A stretch of 64,000 nucleotides of DNA from Rikenellaceae bacterium (GCA_021201795.1 JAJQEF010000003.1:62001-126000); one strand, 5' to 3'; shown: positions 44,392 to 55,203, counted from the first letter of the stretch. Made by a program: numbers and translations. Notes: a model not told the origin generated them from the sequence alone.

Positions 44392-47013
44392 ATGAAAAAA
44401 CTGACGTTCTTTTTATTAACAGTATCTTTTTTATATACTGCAAGCGCTGCGGAGCGACAATTCGGCAGAAATTTTCCTGATAAAATAAATGTTCCGGTAT
44501 CCGGTACAAATTATGCGGAAGGGCTAATCAAGGAAAAACTTAACCGTGGGCTCGTTGCCATACATCAGGGTAACGGAGATGTGTCCATCGCATGGCGGAT
44601 ATTTAGAGAAGATCCGACGAGCATCGCGTTTGATATTTATAAATCAGTCAATGGAGCGGTACCTGTAAAGATCAACAAAGGTCCATTGATAACTTCCACG
44701 TATTTTGTTGAGCGCGGAGTTGATACTTCTGTAGATAACAAGTATTTTCTGCATTTATCGGGAAGCGATGTACAAATAGGAACATACGAGCTTACGGCTG
44801 ATCGTGCCAAAGTTCCGTATATTTCCATTCCTATAGAACCTCTGGATTTTGATACGCTTAATCTTTATCATCCTAACGATATATCCGTAGGGGATCTTGA
44901 CGGAAATGGTGAACTGGAGATCGTAGTGAAGCGCATAGGTGCGAATTATGCTTGTTCGCAGGCAGGATTATGCCCGGGAGGCGTCATTCTTGAAGCATAT
45001 AAACTCGATGGAACGAGGCTGTGGCAGATCGATCTTGGTCCTAATATAAGGTCTGGAGCACAGTATCTTCAATTCCTTGTCTATGATTTCGACGGAGACG
45101 GACGTGCTGAAGTTGCGATGAAGACGTCGGAAGGAACCATTTTTGGAGACGGACAGATTATTGGAGACACTGACGGCGACGGAATAACCGATTACAGAAT
45201 TATGGATCCGACTTTGAGAACATACGGAAAAATACTAAGCGGTCCGGAATTTTTCTCGGTAGTCGATGGGGAAACCGGAGCAGAACTTGCTCGTGGCCCG
45301 TGGATCGAACGTGGAAAATCGGAAGATTGGGGTGATAATTACGGCAACCGTGTAGATCGCCAGCTTGGAGCAGTCGGATATTTCGATGGTAAGAATCCCG
45401 GGATCTTCTGGGGGCGCGGGTATAACGGTAGATCTGTTATGCACGCTTGGAACTTTGTCGATGGTAAACTTGAACAGCTTTGGACGCTGGATACCAATAA
45501 CGAACCTTATCACGATTATGCTAATCAGGGTAACCATAACATAAGTATAGGGGATGTCGACGGAGACGGAAAAGATGAAATAATGTATGGAGCATGTGCT
45601 ATAGACCATGACGGTTCGCCTCTTGATTCAACTAAATTGGGACACGGCGATGCCATGCATATGACGAATATAGATCCTTCACGGCCAGGTCTGGAAGTTT
45701 GGCAGGGGCATGAATACGGCCCGAACGGTTCTTCTCTTCGGGATGCCCGTACAGGTGAACTTCTTGTTCATATTTCTCATGCTGACGATGTGGGGCGCGC
45801 TATGTCTTCGGATATAGATCCGCGTTATCCGGGTAATGAAATATGGTCGTCGCGATCAGGCGGACTGCTCTCGTCGAAAGGGGAACTGATATATGAAAGA
45901 ACTCCTTCGATCAATATGGCGGTTTGGTGGGACGGCGATCTTACACGTGAACTTCTCGATGGCGTAAGGATAGAAAAATGGCACGGTTTCGGTACGACGA
46001 CTATTTTTGACGGTCGGGAACTGGGAATTGCATCGAACAATGGAACTAAAGCTAATCCATGCCTTATAGCCGATATATTTGGAGACTGGAGAGAAGAGGT
46101 TATATGGCGTAATGCTGATAATAGTGAAATAAGGATCTATATGACGCCTCATCCGACAGCTTACCGTTTCCCTACATTCATGCAGGATGTTATATATAGG
46201 CTGACTGTCGCTCAGCAGAATGTGGGATATAACCAACCGACTCATTACGGTAATTATTTTGGAACCGATTATGATCCTGTTATGACGGAACGATTTGCTG
46301 AAATGGACGATGTTAACTGGAAAGTGAAGTTCCATGACGACGGCAAATCGAGGTGGGAAAAGAAATGGTTCCTTGACGGAGATAAAGCGACTGTGGTAAA
46401 TACCGAAGAAGGCATCGAGTTTCATGCCGGTCCGGATTTAGCTTCAGATGCGGATCATTCGGTACTTTGGACGAAGGATAGTTTCGACGGAGATATAAAG
46501 ATTGAATATGAATTTACAAGGTTGGATGATCTCGACCGTTTTGTAAATATAATTTATATACAGGCGGAAGGCAGCGGAGAACCCGGATATGACCGTGATA
46601 TTTATAAATGGAGGGATAAACGCGCAGTTCCTGCCATGAGTAAGTATTTCAACCACATGAATACCCTGCATATAAGTTATGCCGCTTATGAAAATGATCC
46701 GGATGTACGTAATACCGATTATATCCGGGGAAGACGTTATATGCCGGATAATAAAAAAGGATTGCGTGATACCGAACTCACTCCGGAATATTTGTTCCCG
46801 TTATTGTTCAAACCTATGGAAACCTATCGCATGACGTTTATCAAAAGAGGTACGGAGATAATAATGAAAGTCAGCGGAGACGGAAACGACAGATATTTCT
46901 ATTTCAGTGCGGAAGATTATCCTCCTATTGAGTCCGGACGCGTCGGATTACGACAGATGAGCGGACGGAAATCGGTCTATTCGAATGTAAAAATATCGAC
47001 GTATAACAAATAG
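44392..47013 (+). CDS. PL11 rhamnogalacturonan lyase with extra C-terminal domain
   Basis: 873 residues; signal peptide (FFLLTVSFLYTASAA). Residues to about 620 are a PL11 eight-bladed propeller: RGLVAIHQGNGDVSIAWR, repeated calcium loops such as DLDGNGELE, DFDGDGRAE and DVDGDGKDE, and DIFGDWREEVIWR. PL11 enzymes cut the rhamnogalacturonan-I backbone by beta-elimination. The last ~240 residues form an added domain (DGDIKIEYEFTRLDDLDRF) resembling a DUF1080/laminin-G-like sandwich, probably a binding domain. Own promoter and terminator. Confidence 0.92.
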   Translation: MKKLTFFLLTVSFLYTASAAERQFGRNFPDKINVPVSGTNYAEGLIKEKLNRGLVAIHQGNGDVSIAWRIFREDPTSIAFDIYKSVNGAVPVKINKGPLITSTYFVERGVDTSVDNKYFLHLSGSDVQIGTYELTADRAKVPYISIPIEPLDFDTLNLYHPNDISVGDLDGNGELEIVVKRIGANYACSQAGLCPGGVILEAYKLDGTRLWQIDLGPNIRSGAQYLQFLVYDFDGDGRAEVAMKTSEGTIFGDGQIIGDTDGDGITDYRIMDPTLRTYGKILSGPEFFSVVDGETGAELARGPWIERGKSEDWGDNYGNRVDRQLGAVGYFDGKNPGIFWGRGYNGRSVMHAWNFVDGKLEQLWTLDTNNEPYHDYANQGNHNISIGDVDGDGKDEIMYGACAIDHDGSPLDSTKLGHGDAMHMTNIDPSRPGLEVWQGHEYGPNGSSLRDARTGELLVHISHADDVGRAMSSDIDPRYPGNEIWSSRSGGLLSSKGELIYERTPSINMAVWWDGDLTRELLDGVRIEKWHGFGTTTIFDGRELGIASNNGTKANPCLIADIFGDWREEVIWRNADNSEIRIYMTPHPTAYRFPTFMQDVIYRLTVAQQNVGYNQPTHYGNYFGTDYDPVMTERFAEMDDVNWKVKFHDDGKSRWEKKWFLDGDKATVVNTEEGIEFHAGPDLASDADHSVLWTKDSFDGDIKIEYEFTRLDDLDRFVNIIYIQAEGSGEPGYDRDIYKWRDKRAVPAMSKYFNHMNTLHISYAAYENDPDVRNTDYIRGRRYMPDNKKGLRDTELTPEYLFPLLFKPMETYRMTFIKRGTEIIMKVSGDGNDRYFYFSAEDYPPIESGRVGLRQMSGRKSVYSNVKISTYNK

Positions 47014-47033
47014 AAATGTAATATAAATATTAG

Positions 47034-47063
47034 GCGATCCGTACTTTTTGCAGGTGCGGATCG
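47034..47063 (+). terminator. Terminator between PL11 and dinB
   Basis: CGATCCGTAC, a nine-base loop and GTGCGGATCG (one T-G pair), followed by TTGTTTT. The tracked dinB start at 47048 lies inside this hairpin, which argues for the ATG at 47075. Confidence 0.75.
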
Positions 47064-47074
47064 TTGTTTTAAAT

Positions 47075-48145
47075 ATGCCTCAAAGGAAGATAATACATAT
47101 AGATATGGATGCCTTCTATGCGTCCATAGAACAAAGGGATGATGTGTCCCTTAGAGGTAAACCTGTTGCCGTTGGATATTCAGGAGACAGGGGCGTAGTA
47201 GCTGCCGCAAGCTACGAGGCACGTAAGTTTGGCATACGTTCCGCCATGCCGTCGGTTACAGCCAAAAAGAAATGTACTTCGCTTATATTCGTTCCTGCCC
47301 GATTCGATGTGTATAGGGCTGTTTCCGCCCAGATAATGGATGTTTTCAGGGAATATACGGATATAGTCGAGCCTTTATCGCTCGATGAGGCATTCCTTGA
47401 CGTTACGGACAATAAAAAGAATAATCCATCAGCTACATTGATAGCCAGGGAAATTAAATTGAAGATAAAGGAACGTACTGGGTTGACTGCTTCCGCCGGA
47501 GTATCTGTAAATAAATTCCTTGCAAAGGTAGCCTCCGACATGGGTAAACCGGACGGTCTGTTCGTTATCAAACCGGAGGATGTAGATGTGTTCGTGAGGA
47601 ATCTTAGAATAGAGGATTTTTACGGGGTGGGGCGGGTTACTGCTGTCAAAATGCATGAACTCGGGATTGCTACGGGAAGCGATCTCCGGAATATTTCCGA
47701 AGAAGGACTTACGCGGCACTTCGGTAAAGCAGGCCATAGTTATTATAATTTCGCACGCGGCATAGATAACCGAGAAGTTTGCCCGGACAGGATACGAAAA
47801 TCTGTTGGGAAAGAGAATACCTTCCTAAAGGATCTGGTTGACCGTGAAGAAATAATGAGTGAACTGGACGTTGTGGCAGGAGTAGTGTGGGACAGGGTGT
47901 CCACTAAAAATTTTCGCGGGCGCACGGTGACGCTTAAAATAAAATATTCCGATTTCGATATTATGACTCGCAGTCTGACGTTCCCGGATTTTATAAGAGA
48001 CTACCATGTATTTTACGATACTTCGGTGAATCTCATGAACAGCGTTAATCTGAACGGAAGAAAAATAAGGCTTATAGGGTTGACAGTTAGTAATGTCGAA
48101 CTTCCTAAAAAGCTGGATGCCCGACAACTACGATTCGATTTTTAA
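47075..48145 (+). CDS. dinB: DNA polymerase IV (Y-family)
   Basis: 356 residues from ATG 47075. Catalytic acidic residues in IIHIDMDAFYASIE and SLDEAFLDVT; also AAASYEARKFGIRSAMP, SAGVSVNKFLAKVASD and the YGVGRVTAVKMHELG helix-hairpin-helix, then the little-finger domain. It copies past DNA lesions with low fidelity. The C-terminus ends KLDARQLRFDF, close to a clamp-binding QLxLF-type motif. Monocistronic; convergent with the fimbrillin genes. Confidence 0.95.
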   Translation: MPQRKIIHIDMDAFYASIEQRDDVSLRGKPVAVGYSGDRGVVAAASYEARKFGIRSAMPSVTAKKKCTSLIFVPARFDVYRAVSAQIMDVFREYTDIVEPLSLDEAFLDVTDNKKNNPSATLIAREIKLKIKERTGLTASAGVSVNKFLAKVASDMGKPDGLFVIKPEDVDVFVRNLRIEDFYGVGRVTAVKMHELGIATGSDLRNISEEGLTRHFGKAGHSYYNFARGIDNREVCPDRIRKSVGKENTFLKDLVDREEIMSELDVVAGVVWDRVSTKNFRGRTVTLKIKYSDFDIMTRSLTFPDFIRDYHVFYDTSVNLMNSVNLNGRKIRLIGLTVSNVELPKKLDARQLRFDF

Positions 48146-48154
48146 GAATTACTT

Positions 48155-50176
48155 CTATTTTTCTTTTACACACCTTACGTTCATTCCGTAACTTTGACGT
48201 GTTCTTCCCGAAAAAGTCTGTGTTCCTGCCAATGCTGTATTCATATTAATGAAAATCCCTCCGAGGTTATACAGTGTATTTGCATCTCTTGTAGAATTAG
48301 CGTGCCATATCCGTATAAAATAATCTATCTGCGTAAATGCTCCGGTAGTTCCGCCTGTTCCGCTATCCATCATTCCGTTGGCCGGGAAATAAACTACTGA
48401 TCCGTCTGGATAAGACAGATTTAAGCCGTTAGTTGTGATCGATAAATATTGTTTTATGTCCTGCGTGCCTATAGCCCAAGGTGAATAATTAGTAACATAG
48501 GGTACCCTCCACCCTCGGGGGCACGGATCGTAAATCCCTTTTTTTCCGGAAATAGTATACCATAGATATTGGTAATTCTGCATGATATCACCCGAATACC
48601 ACTCCATAGTTCCGTAATTACTGTATTGCCCTACGCTGTAAAATGTATAGGGATGTTTTACCGAATTCGCCATGTTTGGTGAAGCTGGCTGATCGTCGTA
48701 TATTACATATAGCCGCTGTCCGTTTTTATCGTAAAGTGGCATATGGTCGTAGGTATTGCTCGAACTTAAAGATGCGGGACGAGGGAACGGGTCCTTCCTG
48801 CCATGCTGGTAATACATCCCGAAGCTTTGCAGATCTCCCGGGGTTTTGGAGAGAGCGCCGAGATTCCGGTCCATTATAGTGTTATCTTCCATTCCGTTAT
48901 TGCGAAACAGGTTCTCCGTTTCCGGATCGTAATTTGTAACCCATATATGCCAGCTCCAGCGCAAGGTTCCGCCGATGTATACGCCGACAAGTGCGTTGCC
49001 TTCGCCCTTACTTCCTTCTGTGTATACCGTGATTAGGGATTGCCTGTCTTTGCCTTCTACTTCGATTCTTTTTATGAGTCCCGGAATTTCCTCCCATATT
49101 ACTTCGGAGGTGACTTTGCCGGAGAGGTCAACGTTTTTCGGATCTAACGGTACTTGTGTAGCCCATACCGTATACGCTTTGAGTACGGGAATCTCCTGAT
49201 ACATTCCCGGTTTTACTATATAGCAGTTGGGGCTGGTCAGGGATTCTTCCGGATAACTATCGATATATTCCGGAATCTCGATCCAGTCCGACAATTCATA
49301 TTCGACGGATATAGTATCCCTGTCCACCCGTACATTGATATTATAACGCGTGCCGCTTTCGAAAATGTAATTAGCAACAATTTGTGCAGTACGGTATTTT
49401 TTATAATTTATATTCGGTATTTGAAGTGAAAAATACCTGTTGCTCTCAGGTGTCGGAGGAGTAGGAAGGACCATAGCTTCCGCATAAGAACTGTTGTGGT
49501 GCAGCGGAGCGATATCCCTTATCGATCCCGATTCATAAGTGAATGATCCGTTATCCATAAACATTCCTCCTTCGGTGTACATTCCGTGCACGGTAACTTT
49601 AATATCCTCGAGTTCTTCGATAGAAACATCCCCTGCCGGCAGGAAATTAAAAACCAGATGCGACATCATATGTTCGAACTTAAGCGGAACCACAGGATCG
49701 AGCAGGTTCATTCCTGTAACATTATTACTATACACTAAATCCAATGCAGGTATATTCGACTGATCGTTTATATTTATCGGATACAAATATCTGTTACCGA
49801 TGATCTGTATATTTTCGGATTCTGTAAACGGATGATAGGCGACGAAATCCACAAGAGATGTATCCGACGGGAAATAAACTGTTTCTGTTATAATGTACGG
49901 CACAAACTCTCCATCGCCGTCTTCTGTGATATATTTCCTGTTAAAGGCATTATTGGAAATGTTTTCATATGCAAGGACAGTCCCGTTATCGATCATAAAA
50001 ATTCCCATCATATCGCCGTTGTGCCATGTGTTATCCGAAGCGCGCGACGCGGCTTCTCCTTGTTCCCCGTAAGTTGCGAATTGTACGGCGATCTTACTGA
50101 TTACTTTAATATCGGGATCTTTGGTACAGGAAGCGAACAAGAAAACCGAGAAACAAATTATGGTTAAATTTTTCAT
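48155..50176 (-). CDS. Fimbrillin-like lipoprotein with C-terminal FISUMP-like domain (1)
   Basis: 673 residues. Lipoprotein signal (ICFSVFLFASC). The N-terminal half has fimbrillin/Mfa-like marks (SRASDNTWHNGDMMGIFMI; VDFVAYHPF; PLKFEHMMSHLVFNF). The C-terminal half is the module seen in FISUMP proteins (LRWSWHIWVTNYDP; MDRNLGALSKTPGD; DPCPRGWRVP; MNVRCVKEK). Probably surface-exposed. Twelve bases downstream of a close paralogue with the same layout. Confidence 0.85.
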   Translation of the reverse strand: MKNLTIICFSVFLFASCTKDPDIKVISKIAVQFATYGEQGEAASRASDNTWHNGDMMGIFMIDNGTVLAYENISNNAFNRKYITEDGDGEFVPYIITETVYFPSDTSLVDFVAYHPFTESENIQIIGNRYLYPININDQSNIPALDLVYSNNVTGMNLLDPVVPLKFEHMMSHLVFNFLPAGDVSIEELEDIKVTVHGMYTEGGMFMDNGSFTYESGSIRDIAPLHHNSSYAEAMVLPTPPTPESNRYFSLQIPNINYKKYRTAQIVANYIFESGTRYNINVRVDRDTISVEYELSDWIEIPEYIDSYPEESLTSPNCYIVKPGMYQEIPVLKAYTVWATQVPLDPKNVDLSGKVTSEVIWEEIPGLIKRIEVEGKDRQSLITVYTEGSKGEGNALVGVYIGGTLRWSWHIWVTNYDPETENLFRNNGMEDNTIMDRNLGALSKTPGDLQSFGMYYQHGRKDPFPRPASLSSSNTYDHMPLYDKNGQRLYVIYDDQPASPNMANSVKHPYTFYSVGQYSNYGTMEWYSGDIMQNYQYLWYTISGKKGIYDPCPRGWRVPYVTNYSPWAIGTQDIKQYLSITTNGLNLSYPDGSVVYFPANGMMDSGTGGTTGAFTQIDYFIRIWHANSTRDANTLYNLGGIFINMNTALAGTQTFSGRTRQSYGMNVRCVKEK

Positions 50177-50188
50177 TTACCTGAGGTT

Positions 50189-52090
50189 TTATTCGTTAGC
50201 AAGGTCGCGTACACATCTTACGGGAAGTCCGTATGCTCGGGGATGGAATGCCCTTGAAATATTACCGCCAAATGAGAACCAGCCCGCGCCCGGTGCACCG
50301 TTCTGTTCGACGGACGTTGCATCTGCGGTTGCCGACCAGTAATATCCGGCGGGGCCAGTGTTGTAAAAATCACCGGTCATGCTAAAATGCCGTACACCTG
50401 CCGCGGGCCAGTAATCGACCCCGTCCCTTAAAATGCCGTATGACGTACTTTGAGTATTAGATGTGTTGAAATCTTCCCATGGACTTCGGTTACCCCTGTA
50501 AGGCGGAACCTTCCATCCCCTCGGACGCGGATCGAAAACTGTTTTCGATCCGTCGACATTCTCCCATAAGTATGCATTTTGTAGCGCTTTGTCGTTGGTA
50601 TACCAATCGTTTGTACTGCTGTTGTATTCAGGCTCGTTCGTCGAGTAAGTGTAATAAAACGTAGTGGGATTATTTATGCTGTTTGCCAGGTTGTATTGAT
50701 TTGAAACACGGGCAAAAAGAGTCGAGTTGTAGTCTCCATACACTGTAGTATGATTTTGCGTTGTTCCGCTGATTGTCGCAGGACCCGGGAATGGATATTT
50801 TCTTCCCCATTGGTAAAATAATCCATAAGATGAGATATTGCCCGGAGTTTTGCTCATGGCTCCGAGATTGCGATCCATAAAAATGTATTCCGCACTTCCG
50901 TTATTATAAATATAGTGTGATAGTTTAGGGTCGTAATTTGTAACCCATATATGCCAGCTCCATCTTAACTGTCCGTCTATAAATGCCCCTATCACTGCAT
51001 TGCCCTCCCTTCCGCTTCCGGAAACAGTGGCGACCGCTGTTGTCTGGGAGCCTAAGGTGCTGAATGTGATCAGATTCTCCGTGTCTGACCATAGGACTTT
51101 AAGCGTAATTTCGTCGGTTAAATTCGGGTTAGTGGCATAAAGTTCCGGATTTTCGAGCCATATGGTATATGCTCGTGCCAAAGGTATGGTCACAGACCCG
51201 TTCGGACGTACGATGTAACAATTGGCCATCTCGTCGTCGATCTTATATAAGGTCGTATTGAAATTATAAGCATAGCCTCCTTCGAATGTGCGTGTTTCAG
51301 GGTTGGATATATAATATAGGTCGTTGTCCTCCTCGACTACTATTAATGGAGTATTCGCGATAGAAGTTTGTTCAGGGACGTAAATTCTGTAGATACCGTC
51401 GTAACTTTTGATCATGGGAAGATTTGAATAGGCATTTGATGGGACAAGCTCATTCGCTTGATTCGGGGCTGAAAGGTTAAGAGGGCCATAATAAAGGGCA
51501 TTTAGCAGGGTAACCGTTATATTTTCATACAGCATATCATCCGGTATGGTAGCTTGTATAAGGGCGAGTTTGTGCTTGAAATTGAAAACAACTTGTTTAT
51601 TATTCTTCGATTTATTTATACTACGCGATGTTAATATCTCATGACTTTTTGACTTGGCATTGTAATAAAGGACCTGGGCTGCGGTAGTCACTGTTGCATT
51701 ATATGGGTAATATGCGTAAAAATCGACCGGAGTACCGTCGCTCGGAAAAATATATGGGCTGTGGGTGGTTGTCCAACTGTCGGTGGAGGAGTTATACGTA
51801 TATTTTACGTTATACATAATATAGTTACCTGCAGCTGCAGTCGTAGGGTAAACCTGAATTCCAGGGGCAGACGGAGAGCGTTGTACAGCGAAAACCCCTA
51901 TTGCGTCCCCGTCGTCAAAATGGGATTTTAAATTAGACTCGGGAGTAAACTTAGATTCTGCAAGTTCTTCGATTTCGACATAAATGATTATGTTTTCAGA
52001 GTCACCAACTATCTCAAGATCCGATCTATCCGTGCATGAAACGCAGATGAAAATGCAAATTAACCATATATAATACTTCTTGAATGACAT
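50189..52090 (-). CDS. Fimbrillin-like lipoprotein with C-terminal FISUMP-like domain (2)
   Basis: 633 residues from ATG 52090 (IWLICIFICVSC lipobox); the tracked start at 52135 lies in the promoter. Same two-part layout as the next gene: HFDDGDAIGVFAV, VDFYAYYPY and VVFNFKHKLALI in the fimbrillin part, then LRWSWHIWVTNYDP, MDRNLGAMSKTPGN, DPRPRGWKVPP and LPVRCVRD. First gene of a two-gene unit. Confidence 0.85.
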   Translation of the reverse strand: MSFKKYYIWLICIFICVSCTDRSDLEIVGDSENIIIYVEIEELAESKFTPESNLKSHFDDGDAIGVFAVQRSPSAPGIQVYPTTAAAGNYIMYNVKYTYNSSTDSWTTTHSPYIFPSDGTPVDFYAYYPYNATVTTAAQVLYYNAKSKSHEILTSRSINKSKNNKQVVFNFKHKLALIQATIPDDMLYENITVTLLNALYYGPLNLSAPNQANELVPSNAYSNLPMIKSYDGIYRIYVPEQTSIANTPLIVVEEDNDLYYISNPETRTFEGGYAYNFNTTLYKIDDEMANCYIVRPNGSVTIPLARAYTIWLENPELYATNPNLTDEITLKVLWSDTENLITFSTLGSQTTAVATVSGSGREGNAVIGAFIDGQLRWSWHIWVTNYDPKLSHYIYNNGSAEYIFMDRNLGAMSKTPGNISSYGLFYQWGRKYPFPGPATISGTTQNHTTVYGDYNSTLFARVSNQYNLANSINNPTTFYYTYSTNEPEYNSSTNDWYTNDKALQNAYLWENVDGSKTVFDPRPRGWKVPPYRGNRSPWEDFNTSNTQSTSYGILRDGVDYWPAAGVRHFSMTGDFYNTGPAGYYWSATADATSVEQNGAPGAGWFSFGGNISRAFHPRAYGLPVRCVRDLANE

Positions 52091-52132
52091 AATAGCGTTG
52101 TGATCTTGTCGCATAAGTAAACGATGATAATA

Positions 52133-52140
52133 CAAATGTA
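52133..52140 (-). promoter_or_regulatory. -7 box of the fimbrillin-like operon
   Basis: The minus strand reads TACATTTG, an exact TAnnTTTG, 42 bases before ATG 52090. This supports the shorter start. Confidence 0.5.
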
Positions 52141-52384
52141 TTATATAACGTAATAAATTATCCTGAAGTTGCGGAAATAGAAACGAATCGATAGTGTAAT
52201 ATATAAAAATGTTTTGGATATGATAACTGATTTGATATGTAAAAAATTATCCGCAGTGTTAAATAATATTACCGTAAAGAGAATAAATGGGTATGTAAAT
52301 TGCATTTAAGGACATAGAGGTTAATGAATATGGTCGGATTGACGCATCGACATTACTATCTATTAATTTATAAATTATACAATT

Positions 52385-53362
52385 ATGTTTTATCACGTTA
52401 AAGAATTACAGTTCAATGCGCGTGTACCCCAGCCGGATCCGCGTTTTGCTCGTCTTCTTCTGGAACAATTCGGAGGAGGTAACGGAGAATTGAAAGCGGC
52501 TATGCAGTATTTCGTACAGGCATTCGCCTGCAAGCAAGCATATCCTGACAAATATGATATGCTCATGAATATAGCTTCTGAAGAATTCAGTCATCTGGAG
52601 ATTGTAGGAGCAACAATTACTATGTTGCTGGCAGGTGTTAACGGAGAAATGAAAGATGCCGCTGAATCATCATGGATCAGTGATATAATGAATGGCAGTG
52701 CAGCAAAGGAAAATATTATTAACGAGGCATTGTACAATCCACAGTTTTGTGTATTGACCGCAGGTGGACCAACAGTTACGGATAGTAACGGTATACCATG
52801 GAGCGGAGCATATGTAAATGCTAACGGAGATCTTACTGTAGACCTCAGATCGAATATTGCTGCAGAATCAAGGGCGAAGATTGTTTACGAATACCTGCTT
52901 AAATTCACGGACGACCCTTATGTAAAAGAAACATTAAAGTTTTTAATGACAAGGGAGATCACCCACTATCAACAATTCGAGGCGGCATTGGAAACAATTA
53001 AGCCTAATTTCCCTCCAGGGGTTCGTCAGGAAGATCCGAGGTATGGAAATAAATATTTCAACATGTCACAAGGAGAAGATTTTGCAGGTCCGTGGAATGA
53101 GGGTAAAAGCACTCAGACTAAGGAACAGTGGAATAGGATCGACAATCCGCAGGAATATGTAGAACAAACCAACGGATTGCTAGATGTCGAAGTAGATGAG
53201 GGTATAGATGCTGAAAAAATGGAAGAATTGACCCAGCAGCTCAGTAAAGAAAGAAGCTGTGAAATAAGTTCCTCAATGCCTCAGTCCGATCTGCAATGGA
53301 GCGATTATGGGAAGGATCAACCCCAACAACACAAGTCGAGAAAGAAAAAAGTTATGGCATAA
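52385..53362 (+). CDS. Manganese catalase
   Basis: 325 residues. Non-haem dimanganese catalase: the four-helix core contains the metal ligands in QFGGGNGELKAAMQYF (Glu), ASEEFSHLEIVGA (Glu and His) and EITHYQQFEAAL (Glu/His). Converts hydrogen peroxide to water and oxygen in the cytoplasm. The glutamine- and lysine-rich C-terminus (QPQQHKSRKKK) is poorly conserved. Next on the strand are a decayed FAD oxidoreductase and an SDR. Confidence 0.95.
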   Translation: MFYHVKELQFNARVPQPDPRFARLLLEQFGGGNGELKAAMQYFVQAFACKQAYPDKYDMLMNIASEEFSHLEIVGATITMLLAGVNGEMKDAAESSWISDIMNGSAAKENIINEALYNPQFCVLTAGGPTVTDSNGIPWSGAYVNANGDLTVDLRSNIAAESRAKIVYEYLLKFTDDPYVKETLKFLMTREITHYQQFEAALETIKPNFPPGVRQEDPRYGNKYFNMSQGEDFAGPWNEGKSTQTKEQWNRIDNPQEYVEQTNGLLDVEVDEGIDAEKMEELTQQLSKERSCEISSSMPQSDLQWSDYGKDQPQQHKSRKKKVMA

Positions 53363-53406
53363 ATATAAATACCGGTCCATACGGACCGGTATTATTAATC
53401 TAAATT

Positions 53407-54282
53407 ATGGATCTGTATTCCGGTTCACCATATTGGATAGTTAAAAATCCTTTATATCAGTATTTTAATCCATTGCGTGCCAATCACCGTACAGAGGTGG
53501 CAGTTATAGGAGGAGGGATTCCCGGCGCATTGGTCGCGAATGAATTATGTCGTGCGGGTATAGGTTGTACGGTTATCGATAAAAGGAGTATTGCGACAGG
53601 GAGTTCATGTGCCAGTACGGCACTTTTACAGTACGAGATAGATACTCCATTAGTCGATCTGATAGAAAAAGTGGGAGAGGATAATGCCGTAAAGGCTTAC
53701 CATTCATGTCTGGATTCTATTACGGATATTGAAAATGTTTTCAAACAGATTTCATATGATCCCTCTTTCCTTAGAGTCCCGAGTTTATATCTTGGCAGTA
53801 ATGAAAATGGCTATTCCCTTATTCAGAAAGAATACGCGGTGCGTAAAAAATACGGTCTCCCGGTGGAATTTCTCAATAGTGGTGAAGTGAAAAATTTAAA
53901 CCCGGGAACCTTATCTCTATATAAGAACCGACGGCAGCCGGATAATTGTCGGAGGAGAAGATGAACAGTTTAATGATTCGCTCAGACGAAGATTTCTCCT
54001 GCGGAAAAAAAGTCAGATACTGGAGAAAAAATTCCGCCGGATGTTTCCCATATTCCGTTTACTGCTGAATTTGTATGGAGCGGAACTTTCAGTTCAACAA
54101 AAGACGGATTGACTTATATAGGTGCCCAATATGACACGAAGATTTTGTTTGCCCTGGGATATGGAGGTAATGGGATAACTTTCAGTATGATAGCTTCCCA
54201 AATACTTGCAAATAAAATCCGGAATATCCGTGATGACAGGGAAACTGTTTTCGGATTCGGAAGGCACGGAAAAAATAAATAG
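53407..54282 (+). pseudogene. Decayed FAD-dependent amine/glycine oxidase-like oxidoreductase
   Basis: The first 175 codons are a DAO-type enzyme: VAVIGGGIPGALVANEL (FAD loop) and STALLQYEIDTPL. The frame is then lost; later pieces in other frames read RTDGSRIIVGGEDEQFND, then FTAEFVWSGTFSSTKDGL and FALGYGGNGITFSMIA, the C-terminal FAD-binding end. The middle (roughly 100 residues) is missing and two or more frameshifts are present, so this is a true relic. It lies between Mn catalase and an SDR. Confidence 0.82.
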
Positions 54283-54290
54283 AAAAAAAT

Positions 54291-55184
54291 ATGAAAGAAA
54301 AAAAAATACTTATTAATCCTCTCGATATGTATTATACGGGAGGTTTTGAAGCGCAGTCCCAAAAACCACCGGGGATACAGGGACGTATGAATCCTGTTCC
54401 GGATTCCGGAGAAGAAAGTTATATCGGACACGGTAGGCTTGAGGGCAGAAAGGCGTTGATCACTGGAGGAGATTCCGGTATAGGACGCGCTGTAGCGATT
54501 GCTTACTGCCGCGAGGAAGCGGATATAGCGATCAATTATCTTCCGGATGAACAGCCGGATGCCGAATCATTGGCTGAGCTTCTTAAAAAAGAAGGACGTA
54601 AGGTCGTTCTGCTTCCTGGTGATGTCAGCGACGAGAATGTTTGTAATGAAATAGTTAAAAAAGCACATCAGGAACTCGGCGGATTGGATATAATGGCGCT
54701 TAACGCGGGGATGCAGATAGCATTGGAAGATATTTCCAATCTAAGTACGCACCAATTGAGAAAAGTTTTTGAAACGAATGTGTTCTCAATGTACTGGATC
54801 GTTAAGGCTGCCCTGCCGTTGATGCCGGCAGGTTCCAGCATTATTACCACTTCTTCTATCCAGGCATTCCAACCGAGTAAAGATCTTGTGGATTATGCTG
54901 CGACTAAAAGTGCGATAGTAGCATTTACCAGGGCTCTTGCAAAACAGGTTGCGGATAAAGGAATAAGAGTTAATTCTGTTGCTCCCGGACCTGTATGGAC
55001 CGCTTTGGAAGTCTCCGGCGGTCAATTCCCTGATAAATTGCCGGAATTCGGACAGCACGTTCCTCTTAAAAGAGCAGGGCAGCCGGCCGAACTGGCAGGG
55101 GTCTATGTATTTCTTGCCTCCAATGAGTCGAGCTTCGTTACAGCCGAAGTGTATGGCGTGACCGGAGGAGACCATACTTCATAG
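54291..55184 (+). CDS. SDR oxidoreductase, YghA-like
   Basis: 297 residues. An N-terminal extension ([30 protein letters not shown]) of the YghA/YdaD glucose-dehydrogenase-like type is followed by the SDR core: [20 protein letters not shown] and DYAATK, ending VTGGD. NADPH-dependent reductase or alcohol/aldehyde dehydrogenase in the cytoplasm; substrate unknown, often stress-induced. A terminator follows 20 bases later. Confidence 0.9.
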   Translation: MKEKKILINPLDMYYTGGFEAQSQKPPGIQGRMNPVPDSGEESYIGHGRLEGRKALITGGDSGIGRAVAIAYCREEADIAINYLPDEQPDAESLAELLKKEGRKVVLLPGDVSDENVCNEIVKKAHQELGGLDIMALNAGMQIALEDISNLSTHQLRKVFETNVFSMYWIVKAALPLMPAGSSIITTSSIQAFQPSKDLVDYAATKSAIVAFTRALAKQVADKGIRVNSVAPGPVWTALEVSGGQFPDKLPEFGQHVPLKRAGQPAELAGVYVFLASNESSFVTAEVYGVTGGDHTS

Positions 55185-55203
55185 TTAAACATTTATTTAT
55201 GGG

